Origin: Conchocele bisecta
Taxonomy: Eukaryota; Mollusca; Bivalvia; Lucinida; Thyasiridae
NCBI GenBank assembly: GCA_029237695.1
Contig: CM055273.1
Coordinates: 61,741,968-61,805,967, forward strand
Direction: 5' to 3'
Length of the DNA stretch: 64,000 nucleotides
Of the stretch, positions 25,101 through 31,552 are shown one piece after another. Under the pieces are notes generated by a model. It was given only the letters and a program-made list of their open reading frames with translations. It ran no database searches and was not told the DNA's origin. A program made the translations under genes and the position numbers. Numbering within the stretch: the first letter of the stretch is position 1; the number at the start of each line of letters is the position of its first letter.

Positions 25101-28100
25101 TTTTATTTTTAGCCCCATGTTCAATTCCCATAGGAAAATGGTTTGTTCGCAATACAATCATTATTTGGTTGAATTTCATCAAATAAAATAATTTGGGGAG
25201 GGTAACTTTTTTAATATTGATGATAAACTACTTACATTTAAATATTTTTTAGATTTGATGTGTGTAAAAGCAGAACGTTCTTCAGCAGCAAAACATGGAA
25301 CATACAATAATTGCTTATTTCAGATATGTTTCACTTTGCATGTTTCTAAACTGTCTTGGGGCTCAAATTGTCAAACTTTAACTCTTTGCATGCTGGGAAA
25401 CTTGTTGGCTATAAATAGTTAAAAAATAGCGGACAAAATCATCATATTTTCTTTTATTTCTCCTTGTAAATATCATGGATATGTCTTGGAATTTCATTAG
25501 AATTGGGACTCAATTCTCATGAAATTCCAAGACATATTTACAGAGAGAAATAATAAAACTATACTCCTAATTTGTTTGGTGGATATTTTCACCACTAGCA
25601 TGCAAAGAGTTAATAGGTCGTTTTCACATTCGTTGGATGATACAAATTTTCTAAATATGCCTGTTTCTCTTTGTTTCAGGGGTCTACGGAATGTGGAATA
25701 TATATGTATTTGGCCTGCTGTCCCTCTACGCACCGTCACACAAACTGTTTGCACCATCATGTACGTATCTTAGGTTTATTAATATATATATATACATTCT
25801 TAATATATAATTTCAGGAGAAGAATTCACATAAAGCGTAAAAGCTTGTTTTTAGCTCGCCTGCACGAAGTGCATAACAGCTTATGGCATACCCCCGGCGT
25901 CATCGGCGTCGGCGTCCACAAACTTAATGCTGGGGTAAATGTCTTATAACTTCTGTTTCCTTACATGGAACACCTTGATATTTCATACATGCATTCCTCA
26001 GATGACCCTCTATCATGCTGTAGCAAATCCATGACCCACCACCCAACCCTTACCCCAAGGTCAAGGTCACAAACTTAGCACATTCATAAACTTAACGTTG
26101 TGGTAAATGTCTTATAATATCTGTTTCCTTTCATGGAACACCTTGATATTTTATACATGCATTCCTCAGATGACCCTCTATCATGCTGTAGCACATCCAC
26201 GACCCACCACCCAACGTTTACCCCAAGGTCAAGGTCACAAACTTAGCATGTTCATAAACTTAACGTTGGGGTAAACGTTGTGTGACTTCGGTTTATTTAC
26301 AGGGAACGCCTCCATATTTCATACATGGATTCATCTGATGATACTCTATCATGATATTGCAAATCCATGACCCACCGCCCATCCCTTACCCCAAGGTCAA
26401 GGTCACAAACTTAGCACATTCATAAACTTAACGTTGGGGTAAATGTCTTATAACATCTGTTTTCTTTCATGGAATGTCGTGATATTTCATACATGCATTC
26501 CTCAGATGACCCTCTATCATGCTGTAGCAAATCCATGACACACCCAACCCTTACTCCAAGGTCAAGGTCACAAACTTAGCACATTCATAAACTTAATGTT
26601 GGGGTAAATGTCTTATAACTTCTGTTTCCTTACATGGAACACCTTGATATTTCATACATGCATTCCTCAGATGACCCTCTATCATGCTGTAGCAAATCCA
26701 TGACCCACCACCCAACCCTTACCCCAAGGTCAAGGTCACAAACTTAGCACATTCATAAACTTAACGTTGTGGTAAATGTCTTATAACATCTGTTTCCTTT
26801 CATGGAACACCTTGATATTTCATACATGCATTCCTCAGATGACCCTCTATCATGCTGTAGCACATCCACGACCCACCACCCAACCCTTTACCCCAAGGTC
26901 AAGGTCACAAACTTAGCATGTTCATAAACTTAACGTTGGGGTAAACGTTGTGTGACTTCGGTTTATTTACAGGGAACGCCTCCATATTTCATACATGGAT
27001 TCATCTGATGATACTCTATCGTGATATTGCAAATCCATGACCCACCGCCCATCCCTTACCCCAAGGTCAAGGTCACAAACTTAGCACATTCATAAACTTA
27101 ACGTTGGGGTAAATGTCTTATAACATCTGTTTTCTTTCATGGAATGTCGTGATATTTCATACATGCATTCCTCAGATGACCATCTATCATGCTGTGGCAA
27201 ATCCATGACTCACCACCCAACCCTTACCCCAAGGTCAAGGTCACAAACCTAGCACATGCATAAACTTAACGTTGGGGTAAATGTTGTTTAACTTCTGTTC
27301 ATTTACAGGGAATACCTTCATATTTCATACATGCATTCATCTGATGAAACTCTATCGTACTATAGCAAATCCATGACCCACCTACCACCCCTTTCCCCAA
27401 GGTCAAGGTCACAAACTTAGCACATTCATAAACTTAAAAATAACGTTGGGGTAAATGTCTTATATCATCTGTTTCCTTTCATGGAAAGCCTTGATATTTC
27501 ATACATGCATTCATCTGATGATACTCTACTGTGCTATAGCAAATCCATGAGCACATTCATAACCTTAACGTTGGGGTAAATTTCTTATAACATCTGTTTT
27601 CTTTCATGGAACACCTTGATATTTCATACATGCATTCCTCAGATGACCCTCTATCATGCTGTAGCAAATCCACAACCCACCACCCAACCCTTGCTCCAAG
27701 ATCAAGGTCACAAACTTAACATGTTCATAAACTTAACGTTGATGTAAATGTTGTGTCACTTCTGTTTCTTTACAAGGAACATTTTGATATTTCATACATG
27801 CATTCATATGATGATCCTCTATTGTGCCACAGCAAATCCATGACCCCGCCCCCCCCCCCCCCCACACCACCCCTTTCCCAAGATCAACATCATAAAATTA
27901 AGGTTGGAGTAAATGTTTTATAACTTCTGTTTCTTTACAGGGAACACCTTGATATTTCATACGTGCATTCATCTGATGATACTCTATCGTGCTATAGCAA
28001 ATCCATGACCCACCCCCCACCCCTTTCCCCAAGGTCAAGGTCATAAACATAGCACATTCATAAACTTAACTTTGGGGTAAATGTCTTATATCATCTGTTT

Positions 28101-31100
28101 CCTTTCATGGAACGCCTTGATATTTTATACATGCATTCATCTGATGATAATCTATCGTGCTATAGCAAATATTCGTGACCCACCGCCCACCCCTTACCCC
28201 AGGATCAAAGTCACAAACTTAGCACATTCATAAACTTAACTTTGGGGTAAATGTCTTATAACATCTGTTTCCTTTCATGGAACGCCTTGATATTTCAAAC
28301 ATACATTCCTCAGATGACCCTCTATCATGCCTAGCAAATCCTCAACCCACCACCCACCCTTACCCCAAGGTCTAGGTCACAAACGTAGCATGTTCATAAA
28401 CTTAACGTTGGGGTAAATGTTGTGTAACTTCTGTTTCGGTACAGGGAATGCTTTGATATTTCATACATGCATTCATCTGATGATCCTCTATTGTGCTACA
28501 GCAAATCCATGACCCACCCTCCACCCCTTTCCCCAAGGTCGAGGTCACAAACATAGCACATGCATAAACTTAACGTTGGGGTATATGTCTTAACATCTGT
28601 TTCCATTCATGGAACGCCTTGATATTTCATACATGCATTCATCTGATGTAACTGTATCGTGCTATAGCGAATCCATGACCCACCGCCCACCCCAAATGTC
28701 TTATAACATTTGTTTCCTTTCATGGAACACCTTGATATTTCATACATGCATTCCTCAGATGACCCTCTATCATGCTGTAGCAAATCCACAACCCACCACC
28801 CAACCCTTACCCCAAGGTCAAGGTCACAAACTTAGCATGTTCATAAACTTAACATTGGGGTAAATGTTGTTTAACTTCTGTTTCTTTACAGGGAACGCTT
28901 TTATATTTCATACATGCATTCATCTGATGATCCTCTATTGTGCTACAACAAATTCATGACCCACCCCTTTCCCCAAGGTCACAAACTTAGCACATTCATA
29001 CATTCATTCCTCATGTGAATAGCTATCATGCTGTAGAAAATCATCAACTTAATGCGTTCATAAACTTAACGTTGGTTAAATTTTGTTTTACTTCTGTTTT
29101 CAGGGAGCGCATTGATATTTCATACATGCATTCATCTTAATATGCGCCCTGTGCAGGCACTGGGGCGGGATCAACTGATCCTGAGAATAGTGCTGCCGTA
29201 GCCATTGCTTGTCGTAAAAGGGCGACTAAACTGCTTTAACGATTGGTTTCATACTTCCGGAACCCAGTTTTTTTTTTTTTTTTTTTATTTTTTTGTTTTT
29301 TTTTTTTTTCACTATACCCGGAATTTGCCCTTATGTACATTTTTGGCTTTCTTGTATGTGAGAGTTGAGTCAGGCTATGCCCCATATATAAAAGTAAGAT
29401 TAGCGCTAATCCTATTACTTTTAGGGGATGGGATAAATGATGCTGGTGTGGCGAGGACCTGGCACCAGATCAGGTTGTTCTAATTTCAGGACTGAATATA
29501 TATTTTGATTGTAAATATTGAGTTCTGAAGTTGGGATTTACCCCCCTCGGACAGGTGGATACGGGACACGACCCCGTTGACCCGTCTGCGTGTAGACTCC
29601 CTGAGGCTTGTACCTCTATGTCAGAAAAGCAGACGTTAAACCCTATTCACTCACTCACTCACTCATCTTAATATGCTATATTATGCTATAGCAAACCCAC
29701 GACCCACCTTGCACCACTGACCACAATGTCAAGGTCCACCGCACGCCCCTTAACCCAAGGTCAATTATATATAATATTCATGTTTTTTATGCAACTGTGC
29801 CAAGTTTGAGTGAAGGCTGCCAACAGGCGAGCTTCGTTGTCTTCTGACAACTCTTGTTAACCCTTAGACTGCTACTCACAACAATAATTGTTGTCTGCTG
29901 TTGCTTTTATATCTTGCCTTATTTCTCAATAAAAACATGGTTTGACAATGGAAATGATTCTAAAGTGCTGGCAAAGCATGTTTTTGATGATACAAATGGA
30001 AAGTAGAAAATAAACAGCAGACGACAAAAAAATAAGATATCCGTCTATGGGTTAACCCACTTCCCAACTGTATGCAGTACCATATATGTACCATATATCA
30101 ATTATCTCTCTTGAAATAAATATTATTTAAACCAATATATAATTTACTATACAACGTGGCTGGAGAAATGGGACTTTTATATGGGATTTGCCTGCATGTA
30201 AACCCAGACCAGCCTGTATACCTCCACACTGTGTGGACCGAGTACACAGTCTGATCAAGGTCTTCACTGTTCACCATTCAGTCAGTGAAACGCTCGTCAT
30301 GCTTCTAGTAACGAGACTTATCAAACTGCAATACTGCTGTAGCAGATCAGGAGTTGGGCTGACCACAAATGTCATAAGCCCCATTTCTCCAGTCACAGCC
30401 ATGTTTGCCACATTGTAAATTATTTTTTGAAACTTCCGTATTAACCCTAAATATTCGGACACAATTTGCTTTGGGAAACCCCTATTAAATAGGGGTTTCC
30501 CAAAGCAAATTGTATCCAAATACATTGTTATTTTGTTTAGGCCTCTACTGCCATACTAACCCTAAATATTTGGCACACTCACTCTTGTGGGGAAACCATA
30601 TATTTGTAGGTTTCGCCAAATAAATGGTGTCCGAATATGTAGGGTTATTACGGTATTGTGATTTTGTGTTTCCGTGCTTATAAACATTTCTGAGCATGTT
30701 CCAAATCAATCTCCAAATCACAGTTTAATTGAGCTGTGCTCAGTCTCGACCAATTAAATGTCCTGATTTCGAGCATGAAACAGAATACACACTCGGAAAG
30801 ATATGTATAAATGATTGTTCACATATTTTAAGACATTAATTAGTTCCTTAAAATTCAATATATGAACAATAACATACTTATAATTAGACAAGTTTATAAT
30901 GCAGTTTCCCATCTGAGTATTGCTGTTCCATTTCCTGTCGAACAGGTAGTCATTACACCTTGTAATGTGTAACGTATTTCGGTAAATTCTTGCAATATTT
31001 GAAATAAGTGGTATGGGATACTAGCCAGCGATTGGCTAGGAAAGTAGGGCAAATTATACATGGTCCTTGTGTTTTCAGCATCAACCAATGGGAACAGAAA

Positions 31101-31453
31101 ATCACGCTACTCAAAATCACGCTACTCAAAATCACGCAGTTTAATTGAGCTGTTCTCAGCTTCGATCAATGAAACATCCTGATTTTGAGCATGAAAATAC
31201 ACGCTCAGAATGATGTACGTGGCTGTAACTGGAGAAACAGGGCTTACAGTCTGATCTGGATCTACACTGGTCGCAAAACCCATAAGCTCCATTTCTCCAG
31301 TCACAGCCACATGTGACCACAGTCCGTGTGTTTTCAGCTTCAACCAATGCGGACAGCAATGAGGAAGAGATTCAGCTGACATTTATGGCGTCCAGCGCTG
31401 TTACTGACGCCGATGCCCTTCAATCCTTCATCACCAAGACTGCTGAAGATTAA
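1022..31453 (+). CDS. WLS: wntless, C-terminal half, 7 spliced exons
   Basis: Wntless carries palmitoleoylated Wnt proteins from the ER/Golgi to the cell surface and is recycled by endocytosis and retromer. Seven exons join in phase: 1022-1149, 4212-4309, 4686-4749, 11164-11307, 18378-18531, 25680-25760 and 31338-31453. They give 260 complete codons and a TAA stop. All junctions are GT-AG. The product aligns by eye with the second half of animal Wls (541 residues in human). Shared stretches include [75 protein letters not shown] and YAPSHK. About six hydrophobic segments fit the membrane-spanning region. The signal peptide and lumenal Wnt-binding domain must lie upstream of the window. A YMGL sequence formed across exons 4 and 5 sits where vertebrates have the YEGL endocytosis signal. 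Exon numbers here count only exons in this window. Confidence 0.95.
1429..1590. repeat. short tandem repeat, CAACCAATTAT unit
   Basis: An irregular 11-16 bp repeat of GCAACCAATTATTTG is present about ten times. It lies inside an intron. Nothing else is seen between about 1600 and 2880. Confidence 0.7.
2892..3122. mobile_element. TTAA-flanked MITE family A, copy 1
   Basis: Terminal inverted repeats CCCTTAGACCGCTA / TAGCGGTCTAAGGG are bounded by TTAA at 2888-2891 and 3123-3126, as in piggyBac-type elements. The interior has a duplicated AAGTGCTGTCAAAGCATG. Copies 2 and 3 are at 5277 and 29861. Confidence 0.85.
3181..3700. repeat. about 160 bp tandem core repeat, three units
   Basis: Units share TTTCTGTTTCCC, ATCCTGCATCATTCTGC and CAAGGTCAAGGTCAT, the style of pearl/Helentron cores. 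The array is broken on its 3' side by a SINE. Confidence 0.65.
3710..4177 (+). mobile_element. SINE with 9-bp target-site duplication
   Basis: Starts GTGGGTGGTGGTCGGGCA and ends in (CAAA)n after ATAGGCCGTTAAAC. TATCAACTT occurs at both flanks (3701-3709 and 4178-4186). The interior has CAGGGCTGAATATATAG and the GACCTTAGCTGTTGATAGG-type tail common to the SINEs here. It ends 34 bp before wntless exon 2. Confidence 0.8.
4212..4309 (+). CDS. WLS: wntless exon 2
   Basis: The acceptor is TTGCAG and the donor is GTAAGT. The 32 codons ([12 protein letters not shown] to FLFEICE) plus AG continue into the Arg of exon 3. It holds a basic cytoplasmic loop and one hydrophobic helix ending in E-I-C-E-R, equivalent to the DMCERG of vertebrate Wls. 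Confidence 0.94.
4485..4675. mobile_element. gtggctgtgactggag-family MITE
   Basis: Near-inverted ends (GGTGGCTGTGAGAATGAGG and CCATTTCTCCAGTCACA) around GTGCAGATCCAGATCAGAC. It fills most of the short intron between exons 2 and 3. Confidence 0.65.
4686..4749 (+). CDS. WLS: wntless exon 3 (short)
   Basis: Only 64 bp. The acceptor is TTGCAG and the donor is a weak GTATCC. The first base completes Arg, followed by [21 protein letters not shown]. This matches the vertebrate RGVQLTNPFYSIW segment and ends in phase 0, so it joins directly to exon 4. The weak donor makes it a candidate for variable inclusion, but skipping 64 bp would break the frame. Confidence 0.92.
4840..5016 (-). mobile_element. 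CCCTTT-end MITE family B, truncated copy
   Basis: It matches in reverse the element at 10882-11108. It ends GGTTCAAAGGG followed by TTAA (5017-5020); the other end is not clear. The core carries AAAAAGTGCAGATCCTGATG and a GAGCCGGCTC palindrome. Confidence 0.65.
5021..5710. mobile_element. TTAA-flanked TIR element C, host of a nested MITE
   Basis: Inverted ends AGGTACATGCCCACTCAG / CTGAGTGGGCATGTACCT lie between TTAA at 5017-5020 and 5711-5714. MITE family A copy 2 is inserted inside it. The left TTAA is also the right-hand TTAA of the family B element before it. Confidence 0.8.
5277..5491. mobile_element. TTAA-flanked MITE family A, copy 2 (nested)
   Basis: CCCTTAGACTGCTACTCAC at one end and CGGTCTAAGGG at the other, with TTAA at 5273-5276 and 5492-5495. 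It lies wholly inside element C and is therefore younger than it. Confidence 0.85.
5752..5915 (+). mobile_element. SINE fragment
   Basis: Matches the middle of the local SINE (TTGGTTTGGCCCTCATATACG to GGACCTGGCATCAGATCA). It stops abruptly at a fragment related to the palindrome at 11485-11568. Confidence 0.6.
6151..6213. repeat. perfect 30-bp inverted repeat
   Basis: The arms 6151-6180 and 6184-6213 (AATTTTGCATCATTTTTGGT...) are exact reverse complements with a 3-bp loop. This is probably the terminal remnant of a foldback element. Confidence 0.8.
6228..6340 (+). pseudogene. relic copy of the wntless exon 4 start and preceding intron
   Basis: About 65 bp of intron end (ATTGGTTAAACTAACAT, AGCCAATCT, TATTCTTC, CAACAG) and the first exon bases (TTGGTGTATATCATTGTTTG) resemble the real exon 4 boundary at 11164. 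In frame it reads [10 protein letters not shown] against [11 protein letters not shown], then reaches TAA. The rest of the exon is missing. Confidence 0.65.
6408..6760 (+). mobile_element. Helentron/pearl-like remnant
   Basis: Starts TTATGCCCCCGCCACC, has a GTCCGTATGTACATACG segment and a poly-C run, then CCAGGGTCAAGATCACA cores. It ends with a GTGCCGATAGGCCAC hairpin and TTTCTAGTTA. Confidence 0.5.
6765..6970 (+). repeat. GTCCGTCCGGGCTAAC repeat block
   Basis: A hairpin-like CCCCACACAACAAGTTGTGG leads to TATACTGGAGTCAGGTTGTC, then TAGGGGCT...AGCCCCTAAAC. Near copies occur at 9342-9515 and 18580-18795. Confidence 0.6.
6971..9017 (+). mobile_element. element with four ~441-bp tandem repeats, AGCTCACCTGAGC end
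   Basis: Starts TTAGCTCACCTGAGCGAAGC and ends with hairpin GGGCCATCATGGCCC then TCTTGTT. The repeated core (GGGCGTGGCCCGTGGGGTC at 7315, 7757, 8198 and 8638) has periods of 442, 441 and 440 bp. Each core carries CCAAGATGGCCGCC twice. The head and 3' hairpin fit a non-autonomous Helentron-like element. Confidence 0.75.
9018..9340. other. no recognisable feature
   Basis: Short open frames occur on both strands but none resembles a protein I know, and no repeat family is recognised. Confidence 0.5.
9342..10520 (+). repeat. 169-bp satellite array 1 with GTCC microsatellite head
   Basis: (GTCC)n at 9342-9368 and a TAGGGGCT block precede tandem units of about 169 bp with TGTTATAACTTCTATTTCC, CATGCTGTGCCAAATCCACG and AAGGTCAAGGTCAAATACTT. 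The later units are shorter and more decayed. The architecture matches bivalve pearl elements. Confidence 0.8.
10796..10864. mobile_element. small palindromic MITE with mariner-like ends
   Basis: ACAGTGGAACCTCTATAAAA and its inverted end GGTTTAGAGAGGTTCCACTG surround a CACCC/GGGTG stem. Related ends are at 6358, 37900 and 63281. Confidence 0.7.
10882..11108 (+). mobile_element. CCCTTT-end MITE family B, full copy with TTAA duplication
   Basis: Ends CCCTTTGAACC and GGTTGAAAGGG are flanked by TTAA (10878-10881 and 11109-11112). The relic exon copy at 6231-6245 shows the unoccupied site ATTGGTTAAACTAAC. The element ends 55 bp before exon 4. Confidence 0.88.
11164..11307 (+). CDS. WLS: wntless exon 4
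   Basis: Acceptor AAACAG, donor GTGCGT. It has 48 codons, phase 0 at both ends. A helix ([20 protein letters not shown]) leads into the cytoplasmic loop with [23 protein letters not shown]. The final Tyr-Met joins Gly-Leu of exon 5 to make the Y-x-x-hydrophobic signal YMGL. A decayed copy of this exon start lies at 6228-6340. Confidence 0.95.
11485..11568. repeat. small foldback repeat
   Basis: GCGAATGGTAACTCTTGC and GCAAGAGTTACC-like arms flank TACTGACCGTATAGTA. A half copy is at about 5920-5965. Confidence 0.6.
11709..11803. mobile_element. tagccgatttcacc foldback MITE, left part of a split copy
   Basis: Matches the left arm of the copies at 37523, 50814 and 36294. The right arm is found at 13507-13690, so about 1.7 kb has been inserted into it. 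Confidence 0.75.
11804..13506 (+). mobile_element. nested Helentron/pearl-like insertions with GTCC arrays
   Basis: Contains a (GGGCGGC)n microsatellite (about 11849-11900), two cores of about 175 bp (TACTGTACCACCTAGGACCA) and two with CTATATCTCTGCAACTGCTT. A second head follows (ACCCGCTTGCGGAAAGCG), then GTCC arrays and two small TIR modules around GTGGCTAATATTTAACATG. It closes with the end ...GCCACGGCCATCTAGTC. Confidence 0.6.
13507..13690. mobile_element. tagccgatttcacc foldback MITE, right part of a split copy
   Basis: Includes the central hairpin TTACATTATCACAGCCAATT and the right arm ACTCCCTCAAAGTATACTTT. It belongs with 11709-11803. Confidence 0.75.
13741..13776 (+). pseudogene. relic copy of the wntless exon 5 start
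   Basis: After CATCCAG, bases 13751-13775 match exon 5 (18384-18408) at 22 of 25 positions, including GTTCAAGTT and CTGATGT. They read MYLFKFLM and then TGA. The rest of the exon is missing. Confidence 0.6.
13800..14139 (+). repeat. 42-bp minisatellite, block 1
   Basis: Unit GCTGTTGCTGGGAAACTTAG plus GACCCATCTCTATATGACCT plus TA. A foreign 120-bp segment (CGTAGCCACTTTGAGGCG...) interrupts it at about 13870-13995. Because 42 is divisible by three the array stays open and repeats [14 protein letters not shown], but it is not a gene. Confidence 0.85.
14140..15817 (+). mobile_element. TA-flanked DNA transposon, left copy (1678 bp)
   Basis: Inserted in the 42-bp array at TA (14138-14139 and 15818-15819). 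Ends CAGTGCAGTCTCCG and CAGAAACGACTG are imperfect inverted repeats (CAGT...TCT...TGTTCC). The interior is built from variants of ACGTGTAATACG and CGTTGTATACGTTGTTTAAA, with a CGCGAACGCAA run at 14190-14230. No transposase is seen, so it is non-autonomous. Confidence 0.8.
15818..16357 (+). repeat. 42-bp minisatellite, block 2 (13 units)
   Basis: The most regular block of the array. It lies between the two inverted transposon copies and so forms the loop of the large inverted repeat. Confidence 0.85.
16358..17750 (-). mobile_element. TA-flanked DNA transposon, right inverted copy (1393 bp)
   Basis: The reverse complement of 14140-15817. It begins CAGTTGTTTCTGTCAAAATG, ends CGGAGACTGCACTG, and has TA at 16356-16357 and 17751-17752. 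It lacks a segment of roughly 190 bp after GTGTTGTGCGTTGC and has fewer GTATACGTTG units at the outer end. Confidence 0.8.
17780..18012 (+). repeat. 42-bp minisatellite, block 3
   Basis: About five and a half units of the same 42-bp repeat, ending TATATGGCCTTATAGACAGC. Confidence 0.8.
18303..18364 (+). mobile_element. 62-bp SINE tail inserted at the exon 5 acceptor
   Basis: It carries CTATATGACCTTAGCTGTTG and GGGACATTAAACC, the local SINE 3' sequence, truncated at its 5' end. A 21-bp direct repeat, CTCCCCAG|GGCCTGAT with six preceding bases, flanks it at 18282-18302 and 18365-18385. The wntless acceptor was therefore duplicated by the insertion. Confidence 0.8.
18378..18531 (+). CDS. WLS: wntless exon 5
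   Basis: It has 51 codons plus one base. The acceptor is CTCCCCAG and the donor is GTACGT. It encodes [16 protein letters not shown] onward, a membrane helix ([10 protein letters not shown]), then GQWKW and YTSAFFTG. The same acceptor and first exon bases also occur 83 bp upstream (18282-18302), around a small SINE insertion. Relic copies of its 5' and 3' parts lie at 13741-13776 and 21921-21966. Confidence 0.95.
18580..18863 (+). repeat. GTCC microsatellite and TAGGGGCT block
   Basis: A TATACCCCCCGCAACGAG hairpin, (GTCC)n tracts at 18619-18640 and 18798-18851, and a copy of the 6765-6970 block. Confidence 0.65.
18864..19011. mobile_element. small TIR element in GTCC repeat
   Basis: Inverted ends TACTATACTTATGTGGCT / AGCCACATAAGTATAGTA; the middle has ATTTAACATGTGATAAG. 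A copy lies at about 12627-12770, and another at about 13108-13262. Confidence 0.7.
19052..19300. mobile_element. TIR element in GTCC repeat
   Basis: Inverted ends CTTACGAGAGCTACATTGTG / CACAATGTAGCTCTCGTAAG, with GTCC repeats on both sides. A second copy is at about 12803-13051 in a similar setting. Confidence 0.7.
19320..21700 (+). repeat. 169-bp satellite array 2
   Basis: About 14 tandem units. The CATGCTGTGCCAAATC mark recurs at 169-bp steps (for example 19944, 20113, 20789, 20958, 21127 and 21296). Each carries CAAGGTCAAGGTCAAATACT or variants. The last units are shorter and related to those at 10355-10520. Confidence 0.85.
21868..21907. repeat. hairpin GTTGTTACCACTC
   Basis: A near-perfect hairpin, GTTGTTACCACTCGGTTCAG followed by CTGAGTGGTAACAAC. 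It is related to the larger foldbacks at 34177-34281 and 43144-43236. Confidence 0.75.
21921..21966 (+). pseudogene. relic copy of the wntless exon 5 end
   Basis: The run AGTATACCAGCGCATTCTT (21932-21950) is identical to exon 5 bases 18508-18526. The frame reads [10 protein letters not shown] against [10 protein letters not shown], and GT follows at the donor position. An acceptor-like TTCCACTTTCCTCAG precedes it. Confidence 0.65.
22050..22269 (+). repeat. 169-bp satellite, left part of a split unit
   Basis: One unit and the start of the next, cut at TTGCTTAATA by a TA-flanked transposon. It continues at 23602. Confidence 0.8.
22271..23599. mobile_element. Tigger/pogo-like TIR element inserted in the satellite
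   Basis: Ends CAGTCAAACCTGTG and GGTTCGACTG, with TA on both sides. The sub-terminal AACGACCACCTGGAAATA and GACCACCTGTCAACAACG are also inverted. The removed site reads GCTTAATATTTCACAC, a normal satellite sequence. I see no transposase, so it is non-autonomous or strongly decayed. Confidence 0.75.
23602..23880 (+). repeat. 169-bp satellite, right part after the insertion
   Basis: Resumes at TTTCACACATGCATTCCTG and continues for about one and a half units. It ends in GGATCTGCTTCACATTTCAC like array 1. Confidence 0.8.
23957..24570 (+). mobile_element. Helentron/pearl-like element, three cores of about 165 bp
   Basis: Starts TTTTATGCCCCACCAC with inverted GTGGAGGGGGCAT, then GTCC/GTCT repeats. 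Three cores carry CGTAAAACTTTTAAAC and CTACAGACCTGAAACTTGG. It ends at hairpin CCGTGTTCTATGAACACG and TTTTCTATTA. Confidence 0.7.
24830..25310. mobile_element. fragment of the actgtctgttccacg foldback family, with a short Helentron-like insert
   Basis: Matches the right arm of 55664-56252 (AAAATCAGTCCACAA, TTCCCATAGGAAAAT, GCAGCAAAACATGGAACA). A 165-bp insert at about 24935-25100 runs from TATGCCACCGTGTTTCG, through GTCTGTCTGTCC, to hairpin GCGTTCAACAGACGC and TTCTTGTTA. Confidence 0.65.
25382..25609. mobile_element. TTAA-flanked MITE family D, next to exon 6
   Basis: Inverted ends CTCTTTGCATGCTGGG / CTAGCATGCAAAGAG between TTAA at 25378-25381 and 25610-25613. It has an internal inverted repeat on GGAATTTCATTAGAATTG. 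Confidence 0.8.
25680..25760 (+). CDS. WLS: wntless exon 6
   Basis: 81 bp after a strong TTTGTTTCAG acceptor, followed by donor GTACGT. The first two bases complete the Gly started in exon 5. Then come [20 protein letters not shown] and KLFAPS, the last helix and the conserved YAPSHK motif. It ends in phase 1. A 228 bp TTAA-flanked MITE lies only 66 bp upstream. Confidence 0.94.
25931..27268 (+). repeat. two 669-bp higher-order units of four monomers
   Basis: 25931-26599 and 26600-27268 match almost base for base, including the odd second and third monomers (CACATCCACGACCC; GTGTGACTTCGGTTTATTTA). This is a recent four-monomer duplication within the older array. Confidence 0.8.
29146..29662 (+). 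mobile_element. SINE with 14-bp target-site duplication
   Basis: TCATCTTAATATGC flanks it at 29132-29145 and 29663-29676. The head has TTGTCGTAAAAGGGCGACTA, then long T runs (29268-29310). The body is shared with other local SINEs (GGTGTGGCGAGGACCTGGCA), and the tail ends in (ACTC)n. Confidence 0.85.
29861..30051. mobile_element. TTAA-flanked MITE family A, copy 3
   Basis: CCCTTAGACTGCTACTCAC to CCGTCTATGGG, with TTAA at 29857-29860 and 30052-30055. It is shorter than copy 1 through loss of one internal repeat. Confidence 0.82.
30150..30415. mobile_element. gtggctgtgactggag-family MITE
   Basis: Ends ACGTGGCTGGAGAAATGGGA and CCATTTCTCCAGTCACAGCC are inverted. Confidence 0.6.
30439..30652. 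mobile_element. CCCTAAATATTCGGACAC MITE with internal palindrome
   Basis: Ends TAACCCTAAATATTCGGACA and GTGTCCGAATATGTAGGGTT are inverted. The interior holds the perfect hairpin CAATTTGCTTTGGGAAACCC. Relatives are near 33955, 34560, 61028 and 61415. Confidence 0.7.
31215..31320. mobile_element. short gtggctgtgactggag-family MITE beside the last exon
   Basis: GTACGTGGCTGTAACTGGAG to CTCCAGTCACAGCCACATG, ending 17 bp before the acceptor of the last wntless exon. Confidence 0.65.
31338..31453 (+). CDS. WLS: wntless terminal exon
   Basis: Acceptor GTTTTCAG. The first two bases complete Ser. The 37 codons to TAA give an acidic, Ser/Thr-rich cytoplasmic tail with NEEEIQLTF (compare vertebrate SGEELQLTT) ending TKTAED. 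The vertebrate C-terminal RKEAQE-type ER-return signal is not present in that form. The 3' UTR end cannot be placed; a MITE starts at 31553. Confidence 0.9.
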
Positions 31454-31552
31454 ACTCCCGTTGTGTGCGAATAATGGTGGACATTGCACGTTGCGCGCTC
31501 CTGCTATTTACGTAGGATTGGTCAGTTAATAATATGTGGCCGTGACTGGGGA

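Larger units (their letters stand above)
25852..29858 (+). mobile_element. long satellite element, ~168-bp cores, AGCTCGCCTG end
   Basis: Head TAGCTCGCCTGCACGAAGTG, then about 19 units of roughly 168 bp (TTCATACATGCATTCCTCAG, AAGGTCAAGGTCACAAACTT, TTCATAAACTTAACGTTG). It ends GGCGAGCTTCG, hairpin TTGTCTTCTGACAA, CTCTTGTT. A 517-bp SINE sits in the last part. The head and tail mirror those of 6971-9017. Confidence 0.78.

Noticed and set aside
30439..30652. TAACCCTAAA read as telomere repeat
   Set aside because: Only one unit per end and it is part of the MITE terminal repeat.
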